From contig NZ_JBLWTL010000011.1 in NCBI RefSeq assembly GCF_048270095.1, positions 14,104 to 78,103 of the forward strand: a stretch of DNA of 64,000 nt. The letters are read 5' to 3'. Position 1 is the first letter of the stretch. Each line of letters opens with the position of its first letter. This stretch comes from Maricaulis sp048270095. Its GTDB lineage: Bacteria > Pseudomonadota > Alphaproteobacteria > Caulobacterales > Maricaulaceae. Of this stretch, positions 7,430 to 16,370 are shown piece by piece. The notes under the pieces were generated by a model. That model was not told where the DNA came from and ran no database searches. It saw only the letters and a program-made list of their open reading frames with translations. The position numbers were made by a program, and so were the translations under genes.

Positions 7430-8643
7430 TCCGCCGCCTCATGCTGTGGTGCCCAGGCCGCGACCAGACCGGCGAGACGGTCAATATCAGCCTCATCATG
7501 AGCGGCCGAAAACGTGATGCGCAGGCGCGCCGTTCCACGCGGCACGGTCGGCGGCCGGATCGCCGTGACGAGGAAACCCTCGGCCCGCAATTGTGCCGAG
7601 GCGTCAAGCGCAGCGGTTGCGCTGCCCAGAATCACCGGCACGATCGGCGAGACGGGCTCGGGCAGGCCGGCGGCGGCGCAAAAACGCCGCGCCAGCCGGG
7701 TCGGACGTTCGCACAGCGCCGGCTCGCTTTCGATCAGATCGAGCGCCTTGAGCGCGGCGGCGATACTGGCCGGCGCCGGGGCAGTGGTGAAGACGAGTGG
7801 GCGGGCGCGGGTGCGCAACAGCTCGCACACGGCGTGCGAAGCACACAGATAGCCGCCATAGCTGCCGAGCGCCTTCGAGAGGGTCCCCATCTGCAGCGGG
7901 GCCTGGACGGGCGGTGTAAAGGCGTGTGCCGACCCGCGTCCGCCAGCGACAACGCCGACCCCATGGGCGTCATCGACCAGAAGCCAGGCATCATGACGGT
8001 CAGCCAGCACCTGCAGGCCAGGCAGGGGCGCCAGATCGCCATCCATCGAGAACACGCCATCGGTCAGGATCATGGCGCGCCGGGCCTCGGGGCGTCGCTC
8101 GGCGAGCTTCGCTGAAAGGTCACTGAGATCATTGTGGCGGAAAGTCTCGACCCGGGCGCGTGAAAGTTGCGCGCCGGCGAACAGGCAGGCATGCGCCAGT
8201 TCATCGATCAGAATCAGATCGCCGGAGCCGAGCAGGGCGGGGGTTATCGCGAGATTGGCCAGATAGCCGGAGCCGAACACGATGCAGTCCTCAGCGCCTT
8301 TGAAGCGGGCGAGCCGTGTTTCCAGTTCGAACAGCAGCGGGTGACCGCCCGTGACCAGGCGCGAGGCCCCCGAGCCAGTGCCGTGGCGGGCTGTTGCGGC
8401 CTGGGCGGCGGCAATCACTTCGGGATGGCGGCTGAGGCCGAGATAATCATTGGAGCAGAAATTGAGCAGGGATTGGCCATGCTGCTCGACTTGCACCGCG
8501 TCCCGACCATCGGTTTCGACAATGCTGCGGCGCAGCTGCCGGCGTTCCAGCCCGGCCAGTTTACTGCTCGCAAAAGCATCAAGCGTTGCAGAGGCAGGCA
8601 GGGTGCCGGATCTCGGCTCGGGGCGGGCGTCGGTCGATTTCAT
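7426..8643 (-). CDS. bioF: 8-amino-7-oxononanoate synthase
   Basis: BioF condenses pimeloyl-ACP or pimeloyl-CoA with L-alanine in a PLP-dependent step of biotin synthesis. The 405-residue protein matches the alpha-oxoamine synthase family: NFCSNDYLGLSRHPEV near residue 66, TGSGASRLVTGGH, LLVDDAHGVGVVG-like Asp/His pair, and the PLP lysine in MGTLSKALGSYGG (about residue 255). It is the first gene of bioF-bioD. Only 44 bp separate its start from bioA on the other strand, so the divergent promoters must overlap. No BioR-type (TTATMKATAA) palindrome was seen there. Confidence 0.94.
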   Translation of the reverse strand: MKSTDARPEPRSGTLPASATLDAFASSKLAGLERRQLRRSIVETDGRDAVQVEQHGQSLLNFCSNDYLGLSRHPEVIAAAQAATARHGTGSGASRLVTGGHPLLFELETRLARFKGAEDCIVFGSGYLANLAITPALLGSGDLILIDELAHACLFAGAQLSRARVETFRHNDLSDLSAKLAERRPEARRAMILTDGVFSMDGDLAPLPGLQVLADRHDAWLLVDDAHGVGVVAGGRGSAHAFTPPVQAPLQMGTLSKALGSYGGYLCASHAVCELLRTRARPLVFTTAPAPASIAAALKALDLIESEPALCERPTRLARRFCAAAGLPEPVSPIVPVILGSATAALDASAQLRAEGFLVTAIRPPTVPRGTARLRITFSAAHDEADIDRLAGLVAAWAPQHEAAE

Positions 8644-8687
8644 CTCAGCCCTGTCGCACAGAAACCAGGCCTGCTAAAGCCCTGCCG

Positions 8688-9971
8688 ATGAAAACATCAC
8701 GTCCGGATCCGGCCAGCCTGCACCTCTGGCGTCCCTATACCCAGATGAAGACCACACCGGCGGCGCTGCCGGTCACATCCGCCGAGGGCGTGCGCCTGCA
8801 CCTCGCTGACGGCCGCACGCTGATTGATGGCATCTCCTCCTGGTGGACGGTTTGCCATGGCTATCGCCACCCTCACATCATCGAAGCGGTGAAGGATCAG
8901 CTCGATCGGGTGCCGCATGTCATGCTCGGCGGGCTGACCCATGACCCCGCCGAGCGGCTGGCGGCCCGCCTGGCGGCCTTGGCGCCAGGCGATCTCAATC
9001 ATGTCTTTTTCTGCGAGTCCGGCTCGGTCTCCGTCGAGATCGCGATGAAAATGGCGATCCAGTACTGGATCAACCAGGGTATTCTTGGCCGTACACGCTT
9101 CGTGGCTTTTCGCGGCGGCTATCATGGCGACACCATTGCCACCATGTCGGTCTGCGATCCCGATGAAGGCATGCATTCGCTGTTCGCCGGCTCGCTGCCA
9201 CATCAGATCATCGCCGACCTCCCGGTCGATGCCGGTTCGCGGGCGCGTTTCGAGGCGCTGCTCGATGCGCAAGCCGGCGAGATTGCCGGTGTGATGACCG
9301 AGCCGCTGGTGCAGGGGGCAGGGGGGATGAAATTCCACAGCCCTGAAACCCTGCAGGCCATGCGCGAAGCTTGCGATGCCCGTGGCCTGCCGCTGATCTT
9401 TGACGAGATCATGACCGGCTTTGGCCGCCTCGGCACCCTGTTCGCGGCCGGGAAAGCCGGGGTGACGCCCGATATCATGACAGTCTCCAAGGCGCTGACC
9501 GGCGGCACTTTGCCTTTGGCCGCAGCGATTGCCTCGAAACAGATATTCAACGCCTTCTGGAGCGATCAGGCCTCGGCGGCGCTGATGCATGGGCCGACCT
9601 ATATGGGCAATCCGGCGGCCTGTGCTGCGGCCAATGCCTCGCTGGACCTGTTCGAACGCGAGCCGCGGCTGCAGCAGGTCGCCGCCATTGAGCGTGCGTT
9701 TGCGCGGCTCCTTCCGGCGGCGCGTGATATTCCCGGTGTCGTTGATGTGCGCTGGCAGGGTGCGATTGGCGTGATCGAGATGGCCGGCTTGCCCGACCTC
9801 GATTCGCTGAAGGCGGAATTTGTCGAATCGGGGATTTGGGTGCGCCCCTTCAACAACATCATCTATCTGATGCCGCCCTTCGTGATCGGGGATAGTGATC
9901 TGGAAATACTGATAAACACCTGTCTGGGCGTGACGCGGCGCTGGGCCGGACGGCATTTTGCCGGGCTTTGA
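8688..9971 (+). CDS. bioA: Adenosylmethionine-8-amino-7-oxononanoate aminotransferase
   Basis: BioA transfers an amino group from S-adenosylmethionine to 8-amino-7-oxononanoate, giving 7,8-diaminononanoate, with PLP. The 427-residue class III aminotransferase begins MKTSRPDPASLHLWRPYTQMK. The WRPYTQ and SSWWTVCHGY segments are typical of BioA, as are FCESGSVSVEIAMKMA, the LIFDEIMTGFGRLGTL cofactor-site motif, and the PLP lysine in MTVSKALTGG. An in-frame upstream extension to 8586 runs antisense through bioF and is rejected as start. It is divergent from bioF-bioD, completing three of the four late biotin steps. Confidence 0.94.
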   Translation: MKTSRPDPASLHLWRPYTQMKTTPAALPVTSAEGVRLHLADGRTLIDGISSWWTVCHGYRHPHIIEAVKDQLDRVPHVMLGGLTHDPAERLAARLAALAPGDLNHVFFCESGSVSVEIAMKMAIQYWINQGILGRTRFVAFRGGYHGDTIATMSVCDPDEGMHSLFAGSLPHQIIADLPVDAGSRARFEALLDAQAGEIAGVMTEPLVQGAGGMKFHSPETLQAMREACDARGLPLIFDEIMTGFGRLGTLFAAGKAGVTPDIMTVSKALTGGTLPLAAAIASKQIFNAFWSDQASAALMHGPTYMGNPAACAAANASLDLFEREPRLQQVAAIERAFARLLPAARDIPGVVDVRWQGAIGVIEMAGLPDLDSLKAEFVESGIWVRPFNNIIYLMPPFVIGDSDLEILINTCLGVTRRWAGRHFAGL

Positions 9972-10072
9972 GGCAGGCGCTGCATTCATGCTGTTCACCC
10001 CTGCCCAAAGTCGCTTGACCGGGCGGCAGTGAAACCTTAGACAAACGCCTCTCGCTGAGGCGGGAACACCAA

Positions 10073-10149
<77 letters not shown>

Positions 10150-10263
10150 TTTTCTGTCCTCGAGGATTTCGAGAGCGAAAATGGTCCTGGATACGAAGAG
10201 GGCCGGCCCAAGGGGGGGGCGGCTCGCGTTGTGGCGCGGCTGGGGAGGTGATCGGCTGCGATT

Positions 10264-10614
10264 GTGGTGCGTGATTTTGGTCTTGTTTCTGTGTCGCTGA
10301 TTGCGACCGTTTCCCTGGCGGTTCTGGCGCAGGCGGCCTCGGCCCAGAACGCTCCCAGGAGGCAGCTTGAGGCCGATATCGAGGCCGTCACCAGCCAGCC
10401 GGTTGAGGCAGAGGTCCGGGTCATGGGCCCGAACCAGCAGGCCTGGGTCCTCGTGCCGCAAAGCCTTGCGCGAATTGAGGGTGGAACCAGCTATCCGGTT
10501 GATGCATTGCCCCAGGGGTACCCGACCGGAAGCACTTTAATGGCTTTGATCGATTCCTTTGCCGAGAGCGACACGGGCGAGAAAACGCCCCGCTCAGGTG
10601 TGACGTCATTCTGA
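10264..10614 (+). CDS. Small secreted protein of unknown function
   Basis: A 116-codon ORF. The first 30 residues are a plausible signal peptide: hydrophobic LIATVSLAVLAQAA with an ASAQ-NA cleavage site. The mature part is about 85 residues and has no cysteines or recognised motif. The GTG start has GGGGAGGTG 13 bases upstream, somewhat distant; GTG at 10267 is an alternative. It sits alone between tRNA-Asp and a convergent lipoprotein gene. Support is the signal sequence and codon use only, so it may not be a real gene. Confidence 0.45.
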   Translation: MVRDFGLVSVSLIATVSLAVLAQAASAQNAPRRQLEADIEAVTSQPVEAEVRVMGPNQQAWVLVPQSLARIEGGTSYPVDALPQGYPTGSTLMALIDSFAESDTGEKTPRSGVTSF

Positions 10615-10755
10615 CCTGCGAAGCGTTCTGATCCGTAGGGAAGGCGTGTACAGCGGCGGACAATGGCGTGCGGTCTGACATGACGCAGGCTACGGCGGAC
10701 GTGCACGCATTCCTTCGGCCCCTGGTGTTGTCCTGCCCATCGCCGGCCGGCGCGG

Positions 10756-11700
10756 TCAGTCCCAGGCGTCCCGCTCGGCATCAGCGATGTCGGCGAGTTG
10801 CTCGACCCCGGCTGCGGCGATCCGGGCCCGGCGAATGCCCTGTTGGGCCCGGTTGTTCAGCGATGGGTCGAGTTCCATCACCCGATAATAGTAATTCTCC
10901 GCCGCGCTGGTATCGCTCACCAGTTCCGAACAAATTCCCAGATTCAGGAGCAGGCCGGCGCTGTTGGGCTCCAGCCCTTCAAGCGCCCCCCATTCCTGGC
11001 AGGCGTCATAGACAGCGTCATTCTGGGCCAGGTCAGTCGCGTATTCGAAGGCGGGGCGACTGGCCTCGCTGACAGTGTCCGCATTAGTGAAGAAGGCCGC
11101 CCTGAACTGCTGATTGTGCGGCGCCACGTCGAGCAGGACGGCGCTGGCGATACCCTGGGCGGCCTGGTATTCCAGCTGGCCATAAGTGCGTGATGCGGCC
11201 TGACCGGGACACCAGCTGTCCTGGGCACGATTGCGGTGATCCCGGGAATAGACGATGCGCCCGGTGCGGGCATCGATCAGATCTATCTGGGCTGCCAGGT
11301 CGATATAATAGCGCGTGCAGGTCACTTCGCGATTGACGCGGGAGGCACAGCGGTCATCGCCGGAGCGCACGCAAACCGATTGCGTGGTCTGATAATATTC
11401 TTCCTGACGGCGGTCATTGATCATGCGGCCGCCATAATGACCATCGGCACGCCGTTGGTCGCGCACCACGGTGAAGAAACGCTGCCCGTCCAGCGTATGG
11501 CGTCCCAGCGCGGTCTCCAGAGCGTCGCGTACGGCATTGCCGCCGCGGCCCCGCAGGTCATCGACATAGACGACGCGCAAGAGTGAGGCCTCGGGATGCC
11601 GGGCCGGGACGACGACCGAGACCGGGACCGTGGTCGCGCAGGCACCCAGCAGAAGTGCAAGGCCGAGCGCGCAGGCGCGGAGCATCGTGTTGGTCGCCAT
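10756..11700 (-). CDS. TPR-containing lipoprotein of unknown function
   Basis: A 314-residue protein. The signal sequence ends in the lipobox LLGAC (Cys about residue 20), so it is likely lipid-anchored. Residues about 40-200 resemble, in outline, periplasmic lipoproteins of the CsgG/LpoB type: alternating strands, one segment VVYVDDLRGRGGNAVRDALE, and three Cys in a CVRSGDDRCASR...C context. Residues about 230-295 form TPR-like helices (LEPNSAGLLLNLGIC, AENYYYRVMELDPSL). The CsgG/LpoB similarity is impressionistic. ATG at 11685 (MLRACALG) is an equally possible start. It is monocistronic and divergent from the helicase gene. Confidence 0.7.
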   Translation of the reverse strand: MATNTMLRACALGLALLLGACATTVPVSVVVPARHPEASLLRVVYVDDLRGRGGNAVRDALETALGRHTLDGQRFFTVVRDQRRADGHYGGRMINDRRQEEYYQTTQSVCVRSGDDRCASRVNREVTCTRYYIDLAAQIDLIDARTGRIVYSRDHRNRAQDSWCPGQAASRTYGQLEYQAAQGIASAVLLDVAPHNQQFRAAFFTNADTVSEASRPAFEYATDLAQNDAVYDACQEWGALEGLEPNSAGLLLNLGICSELVSDTSAAENYYYRVMELDPSLNNRAQQGIRRARIAAAGVEQLADIADAERDAWD

Positions 11701-12061
11701 GAACTTTCTCCCGAAATATTCCAGCTTGGCTGGTCTGCAAAAAGGTTAACGGGAAATGGCGGCAATGCAACGTCTGTTGGACTGCCTGGGCCGCTGTGTC
11801 GTGGGGGCCAAGGGGGCTGTGGCAGGGCGCGCGGGCATCGCACCGGTCTTGCGAAATGACTTGCTGCGTCCGCCTATCCGTGGGAGAGGGCGCTCAACAC
11901 ACCGTGCGTAGATGATGTCGATCTCATCGACGGTGTGCGTTGGCGAGATTAACTGCGTATCGATCCCAGCCAAACCAGACGTGCCGCGTGCGGTACACCG
12001 ACATGGCGGCTGTTCTACGCAAGCTTCCTCGATGCAAAACCGGCGTCGCACGCGGTGGGCT
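11701..12061 (+). promoter_or_regulatory. Divergent intergenic region with structured leader of the RNA helicase gene
   Basis: A 361-bp gap between the lipoprotein gene and the helicase gene. It contains a nested inverted repeat at 11898-11947: outer arms CACACCGT/ACGGTGTG and inner arms GATGA/TCATC, followed by about 115 nt before the preferred start. This could form a stable 5' UTR stem, as seen in cold-regulated helicase mRNAs of other bacteria. No convincing -35/-10 pair was identified. Confidence 0.4.
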
Positions 12062-13819
12062 ATGGCTCCCGCGGCGGACGCCTATTATGAAAGCGTGCCC
12101 GACTTGACCAAATTTACCGAACTCGGCCTTGCCGAACCTATCCTTCGCGCCCTGACGTCGGAGGGCTATGAAAGCCCGACCCCGATCCAGGCCGAATTCA
12201 TCCCGGACATGCTGGCCGGGCGCGACCTTGTCGGCATTGCCCAGACCGGGACTGGCAAGACCGCGGCCTTCCTTCTGCCCATCCTCAACGGATTGGCAGC
12301 GGCGGCAGGGCCGGTCGAGCCGAAATGCTGCCGTGCCTTGATCCTGACGCCGACGCGCGAGCTGGCGGCACAGATCGAACAGGCGATCCGCACCTATGGC
12401 CGCCATGTGCGCTATTCCGTGGCGCTGGTGGTGGGTGGTGCCAAGCCGTTCCCGCAAATTCGCGCCCTGTCGCGCGGTGTCGACATCGTCGTCGCCACGC
12501 CAGGCCGGCTGGTCGACCACATGGAATCCGGCGCCATCAAGCTCAACCAGACCCGTACCCTGGTGCTCGATGAAGCTGACCAGATGCTCGATCTCGGCTT
12601 TCTCCCGGCGGTGCGCGATATCTCGGCCAAGCTCAATTTCAATCGCCAGACCGTTTTGACCTCGGCGACCATGCCGAAACAGATCCGTGCCCTGATCAAG
12701 GACCTCCTGAAGGATCCGAAACACATCTCGGTCTCCGCGCAGTCGCAGCCAATCGAATTGATCGATCAGCGCGTCATCCTGTGCAATCGCGGGTCAAAGC
12801 GTTCGCTCCTGCTCGACATCCTGTCGACCCAGGACATGACGCGCGGCATCGTGTTTACGCGCACCAAGCGCGGCGCCGACCGCGTGCATGAGCATCTCAT
12901 CAAATACGGGCTCAATGCCAAGGCGATCCATGGCGACAAAACCCAGGGCGACCGGACGCGGGCGCTGGACGGCTTCCGCCGCGGCAAGATCAAGATCCTC
13001 GTCGCCACCGATGTCGCGGCGCGCGGCATTGATGTCGATGACGTCTCCCATGTCGTCAATTACGAGATGCCCAATGTGCCGGAGGCCTATGTCCACCGGA
13101 TCGGCCGCACAGCGCGGGCCGGCAAGACCGGCATCGCCATCTCGCTCGTGGACAATAGTGAAAAACATTACCTGCGCGAGATCGAGCATCTGATCGGGAC
13201 CGATATCCCCAAGCGCGGTGCCGGCCATGTTGTCGAGCTCGAGGGTGATGAGGCGGAGGCGGCTGTGCCGAGCAAACCGCGCGCCAAGCCCGTCAAGCGG
13301 GCCTTCAAGGCGCAAACGGGCGGACGCGATGGTGACGCGCCCAAACGCAGTGGCGAACGTGCGGCGCCGCGAGGCAAGCCGGCTGGTGCGCCGCGCACCG
13401 GTGATGATTTCAAGCGCCGCGAAGGACGCCCGGCACCGGCAGCCTATGCCGGCCGGGACGGGGCGGCGCGCGCTGAGGGCCGACGGGGGCCTCGGGACAA
13501 GTCATCCGCTGGTACGGCGCGTGATGGTGACGAGTTCAAGCGCCGCGATGCACGCCCGGCCAAGGCCGGCCATCCCGGCCGCGATGGTGAAAAGCGGGGC
13601 GATGCCCGCCCGGCGGCGCGCGGCAAGCCCGGCAAGGGGCCGCGCGATGGCGAGAAGCGCGGTGAGGGCCGTCCGGCCTCCCACGGCAAGCCCTCCGGGC
13701 CCGCGAGGGACGGGGGAAAGCCGAAATTCAAGGGTGGTGAGCGCTCCAAGGGTACGGCTTCGAAGGGCGGTGAAGGCAAGATCTTCAAGCCCCGCCGTCC
13801 GGGCAGCCGCCCATCCTGA
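12062..13819 (+). CDS. rhlE: DEAD-box ATP-dependent RNA helicase with basic repetitive tail
   Basis: An RNA helicase probably acting in ribosome assembly or mRNA turnover. The core has the Q motif (PTPIQAEF), Walker A AQTGTGKT, PTRELAAQ, the DEAD box (VLDEADQMLD), SAT (LTSATMP), TRTKRGAD, and HRIGRTARAG. It ends near residue 385. A tail of about 190 residues is rich in Arg, Gly, Lys, Asp and Pro and repeats a degenerate RDGxxxKRxxxRPA module; such tails bind RNA. The start is uncertain: ATG 12062, GTG 12095 and TTG 12104 are all in frame, and TTG gives the usual family N-terminus (MTKFTELGL). The name rhlE is by general similarity. Confidence 0.88.
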   Translation: MAPAADAYYESVPDLTKFTELGLAEPILRALTSEGYESPTPIQAEFIPDMLAGRDLVGIAQTGTGKTAAFLLPILNGLAAAAGPVEPKCCRALILTPTRELAAQIEQAIRTYGRHVRYSVALVVGGAKPFPQIRALSRGVDIVVATPGRLVDHMESGAIKLNQTRTLVLDEADQMLDLGFLPAVRDISAKLNFNRQTVLTSATMPKQIRALIKDLLKDPKHISVSAQSQPIELIDQRVILCNRGSKRSLLLDILSTQDMTRGIVFTRTKRGADRVHEHLIKYGLNAKAIHGDKTQGDRTRALDGFRRGKIKILVATDVAARGIDVDDVSHVVNYEMPNVPEAYVHRIGRTARAGKTGIAISLVDNSEKHYLREIEHLIGTDIPKRGAGHVVELEGDEAEAAVPSKPRAKPVKRAFKAQTGGRDGDAPKRSGERAAPRGKPAGAPRTGDDFKRREGRPAPAAYAGRDGAARAEGRRGPRDKSSAGTARDGDEFKRRDARPAKAGHPGRDGEKRGDARPAARGKPGKGPRDGEKRGEGRPASHGKPSGPARDGGKPKFKGGERSKGTASKGGEGKIFKPRRPGSRPS

Positions 13820-13852
13820 TCGGGCAATCGCCAGATCGACGTCCCGATACAT

Positions 13853-13880
13853 AAACGGCCGCCTTTCGGGGCGGCCGTTT
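13853..13880. terminator. Bidirectional terminator after the helicase gene
   Basis: The 11-bp perfect inverted repeat AAACGGCCGCC / GGCGGCCGTTT (13853-13863, 13870-13880) has a 6-base loop, ending in a T-rich stretch. It lies between convergent genes and reads as an intrinsic terminator on both strands. Confidence 0.88.
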
Positions 13881-13913
13881 TCATTATTGCCGGGGCCTGG
13901 CCTGATGGGCCGC

Positions 13914-16226
13914 CTAGAAGGGACGGCCAACAAAGACATAGACAGACTGGCGGTCGGCATCGGAGCGGCCATAGGCCAGATAGACCGGGCCCATCACCGT
14001 ATCGGCCGCGAGGAAGACGCTGCCCGCCAGGGTGATGTCGGAGGTGCTGGCCAGATCCGGATCGGCCCAGACATTGCCGGCCTCAAGCGAGGTGCCGGCA
14101 TAGATCGGGACGCCGAAGGCCTGGGCATCGCCGCCGTTCAGCCGCCGCCGATAGACCAGCCGGCCGAGGGCATAGGTTTCACCGATCAGCTCTTCGTCCT
14201 TATAGCCGGACAGGCTGAACAGGCCACCGATCCGGTAAAGGGATTCGAGCGGCATCGTGCCTGACAGGCTGGAGGCGGCGTCGAGCTGGGCGATCAGCGT
14301 ATCGGGGCCGCGCGACCAGACCTGCATGGCGTGCGCTTCAAGCGTTTCGAAATCAGCGCTGGCGCCAATCGCTTCGCGAGCGACCGACCAGCGCGATGAC
14401 AGGCGCACGCCCCGGGTCGGGAAGAAGGCGCTGTCGAGCGTATCGAGCCCGGCGGACAGATTGAACTGACCGATATCCACCGCAATGGTTTCAGGCGTCG
14501 CAAAGCCGTCATGCAGACGCGCCTCGCCGGTGCCGCGCTGATAGCCGAAGCGGATCTCCGCCGGGAAATCGAATTGCCAGCCGGCATCAAGCTGTATTTC
14601 GGCGAAATTGGCGCGGTAGGAGCCGGTCCGGAAACCGTCCTCGCGATAACGCGGGACATTGCGCATGACGACATTGACGCGCGGCGCCACGAAGAGATGT
14701 TGCGCGGTGTCGAAGAGTTTGAACACTTCCGCGGTCAGGCCGAAGCGGTCACCAAATACGGCGTCTACCCGGACTTCGGAGCCGAAACGGTCGATCGGTG
14801 GCGACCGGTATTCCAGGGAAATACGGTATTCGTCATTGCCGTCGAAATCATTTTCCAGCGTCATGCCGGCGCGGATTCTCGCGACATCATCGGCGCGCGC
14901 GACGGCATCGATCACCAGCGCAGTGTTTTCACCGTTCTCGCGCAATTCATAGGTGACCCACTCGAACGCCCCCAGGCCGTAAATCCCGGCGAGATCGTCG
15001 GACAGGCCCGCGACATCGAGGTCTTCGCCCGGTGTCTGGCGGACATGGGAGAGCAGGACGGTATCGTCGAGCCGGGAGGTGTTTTCGATCAGGACTTCAT
15101 CAATCCGGGGCAGGGGACGCGAGACCAGCCGGGTATGATTGGTCGCGAGCGCCTGCAATTGTCCCAAATAGGCATTGGCGGCTAGTGTGCCGGCCTCGAT
15201 CAACTCGACCCCGCGGGCAAAGTCGCCTGTCGTCAGCGTGCCCTGATCGACCTGGATCAGGATGTCTTGCGGTCCGAGCAGGGCGAGTTGCGCGGTCTCG
15301 TTGGAGCGCACAAGCAGCGTCATCGACTGGGCCATCAGATCGACGCCGGTGCGCAATTCCCCGGCCGTCATCAGGCGTCCCTGCATCGCCACGACGATGA
15401 TGATATCGGCACCCATCGCCTGGGCGACATCAATCGGGATATTCTTGCTCAACCCGCCATCCACGAGAAGCCGTCCGTCGATCTCCGCAGGTGGCAGCAC
15501 GCCGGGCACGGCCATTGAGGCGCGCATCGCCATCGCCAGGTCGCCTTCCTCCAGGCTCACAGGCTCGCCTGTGACGATATCGGTCGCGACCGCGCGGAAG
15601 GGAATCGGCATGTCGTCGAACGAGCCGCGCCCTGGATTGAGCACCATATTGCGCAGGGAGAGATTGAGGTTCTGGTCGTTGATGAAGGCCCGCGGCAGGC
15701 GCAGCCCGTCGCGATCAATGTTGAAACTCAGTTCGGCCGGGAAATTCTCCTCCTCGCGCCGGCGGCGGTAGGAGAGCGAGCGGCGCGGCGAAGCGGAGCT
15801 GAAAATGCGTTGCCAGTCCATCCCGAGCACGGCCTGCTCGAGCTGGTCGGCCGAATAGCCTGTCGCGTAGAGACCACCGACCACGGCCCCCATGGATGTG
15901 CCGACGATCAGGTCAGGTTGGACACCCGCCTGCTCGAGCGCGCGGATGACACCGACATGGGCAATGCCCAGCGCGCCACCACCCGAGAGGACCAGCGCAA
16001 TGCGGGGATGGTTACACGGCGCCGGGGCGGGATTGCAGCGCGTCCAGCGGTCCGGTTCGGTGACCGGCGGTGGCTGCGTCATCAGACCGTCGGCATAATC
16101 AGAGCGCGGGGCCGGCGGGTTCTCATTGGTCTGTGCCATGGCCGCGCTCGCGGCGGCCGCACCGAGCGCAGCGCAGGTCAGGAGCCGAAACCAGTCTCTG
16201 AAACGGGATGCCATGCTGATTTCCAT
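13914..16226 (-). CDS. Patatin-like phospholipase with C-terminal outer-membrane beta-barrel
   Basis: A 770-residue protein with a signal peptide ending near AMA-QT (residue 31). The patatin domain (about residues 74-300) has the oxyanion motif SGGGALGIAHVG, nucleophile S111 in GTSMG and catalytic D256 in DGG. A POTRA-like linker (about 340-430) leads into a beta-barrel of the BamA/FhaC surface-antigen type, closing with an aromatic C-terminus (VFVGRPF). This layout matches the PlpD-type (type Vd) autotransporter group, which places a lipase at or across the outer membrane. The native lipid substrate is unknown. ATG at 16214 is an alternative start. Confidence 0.88.
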   Translation of the reverse strand: MEISMASRFRDWFRLLTCAALGAAAASAAMAQTNENPPAPRSDYADGLMTQPPPVTEPDRWTRCNPAPAPCNHPRIALVLSGGGALGIAHVGVIRALEQAGVQPDLIVGTSMGAVVGGLYATGYSADQLEQAVLGMDWQRIFSSASPRRSLSYRRRREEENFPAELSFNIDRDGLRLPRAFINDQNLNLSLRNMVLNPGRGSFDDMPIPFRAVATDIVTGEPVSLEEGDLAMAMRASMAVPGVLPPAEIDGRLLVDGGLSKNIPIDVAQAMGADIIIVVAMQGRLMTAGELRTGVDLMAQSMTLLVRSNETAQLALLGPQDILIQVDQGTLTTGDFARGVELIEAGTLAANAYLGQLQALATNHTRLVSRPLPRIDEVLIENTSRLDDTVLLSHVRQTPGEDLDVAGLSDDLAGIYGLGAFEWVTYELRENGENTALVIDAVARADDVARIRAGMTLENDFDGNDEYRISLEYRSPPIDRFGSEVRVDAVFGDRFGLTAEVFKLFDTAQHLFVAPRVNVVMRNVPRYREDGFRTGSYRANFAEIQLDAGWQFDFPAEIRFGYQRGTGEARLHDGFATPETIAVDIGQFNLSAGLDTLDSAFFPTRGVRLSSRWSVAREAIGASADFETLEAHAMQVWSRGPDTLIAQLDAASSLSGTMPLESLYRIGGLFSLSGYKDEELIGETYALGRLVYRRRLNGGDAQAFGVPIYAGTSLEAGNVWADPDLASTSDITLAGSVFLAADTVMGPVYLAYGRSDADRQSVYVFVGRPF

Positions 16227-16370
16227 ATCCTGATCCGTGCGGCAGTGCCGCCGCCATCACCTTGGTCGAGGAGCGAGAGGTCAAGGTCAAGGCTTCGATC
16301 GCGCAATCGCGCCTTGCCCTTGGGGGGTAATCACCGCACTTTCTGGCGAAGTTGTGTCTTGGGGGATGAA

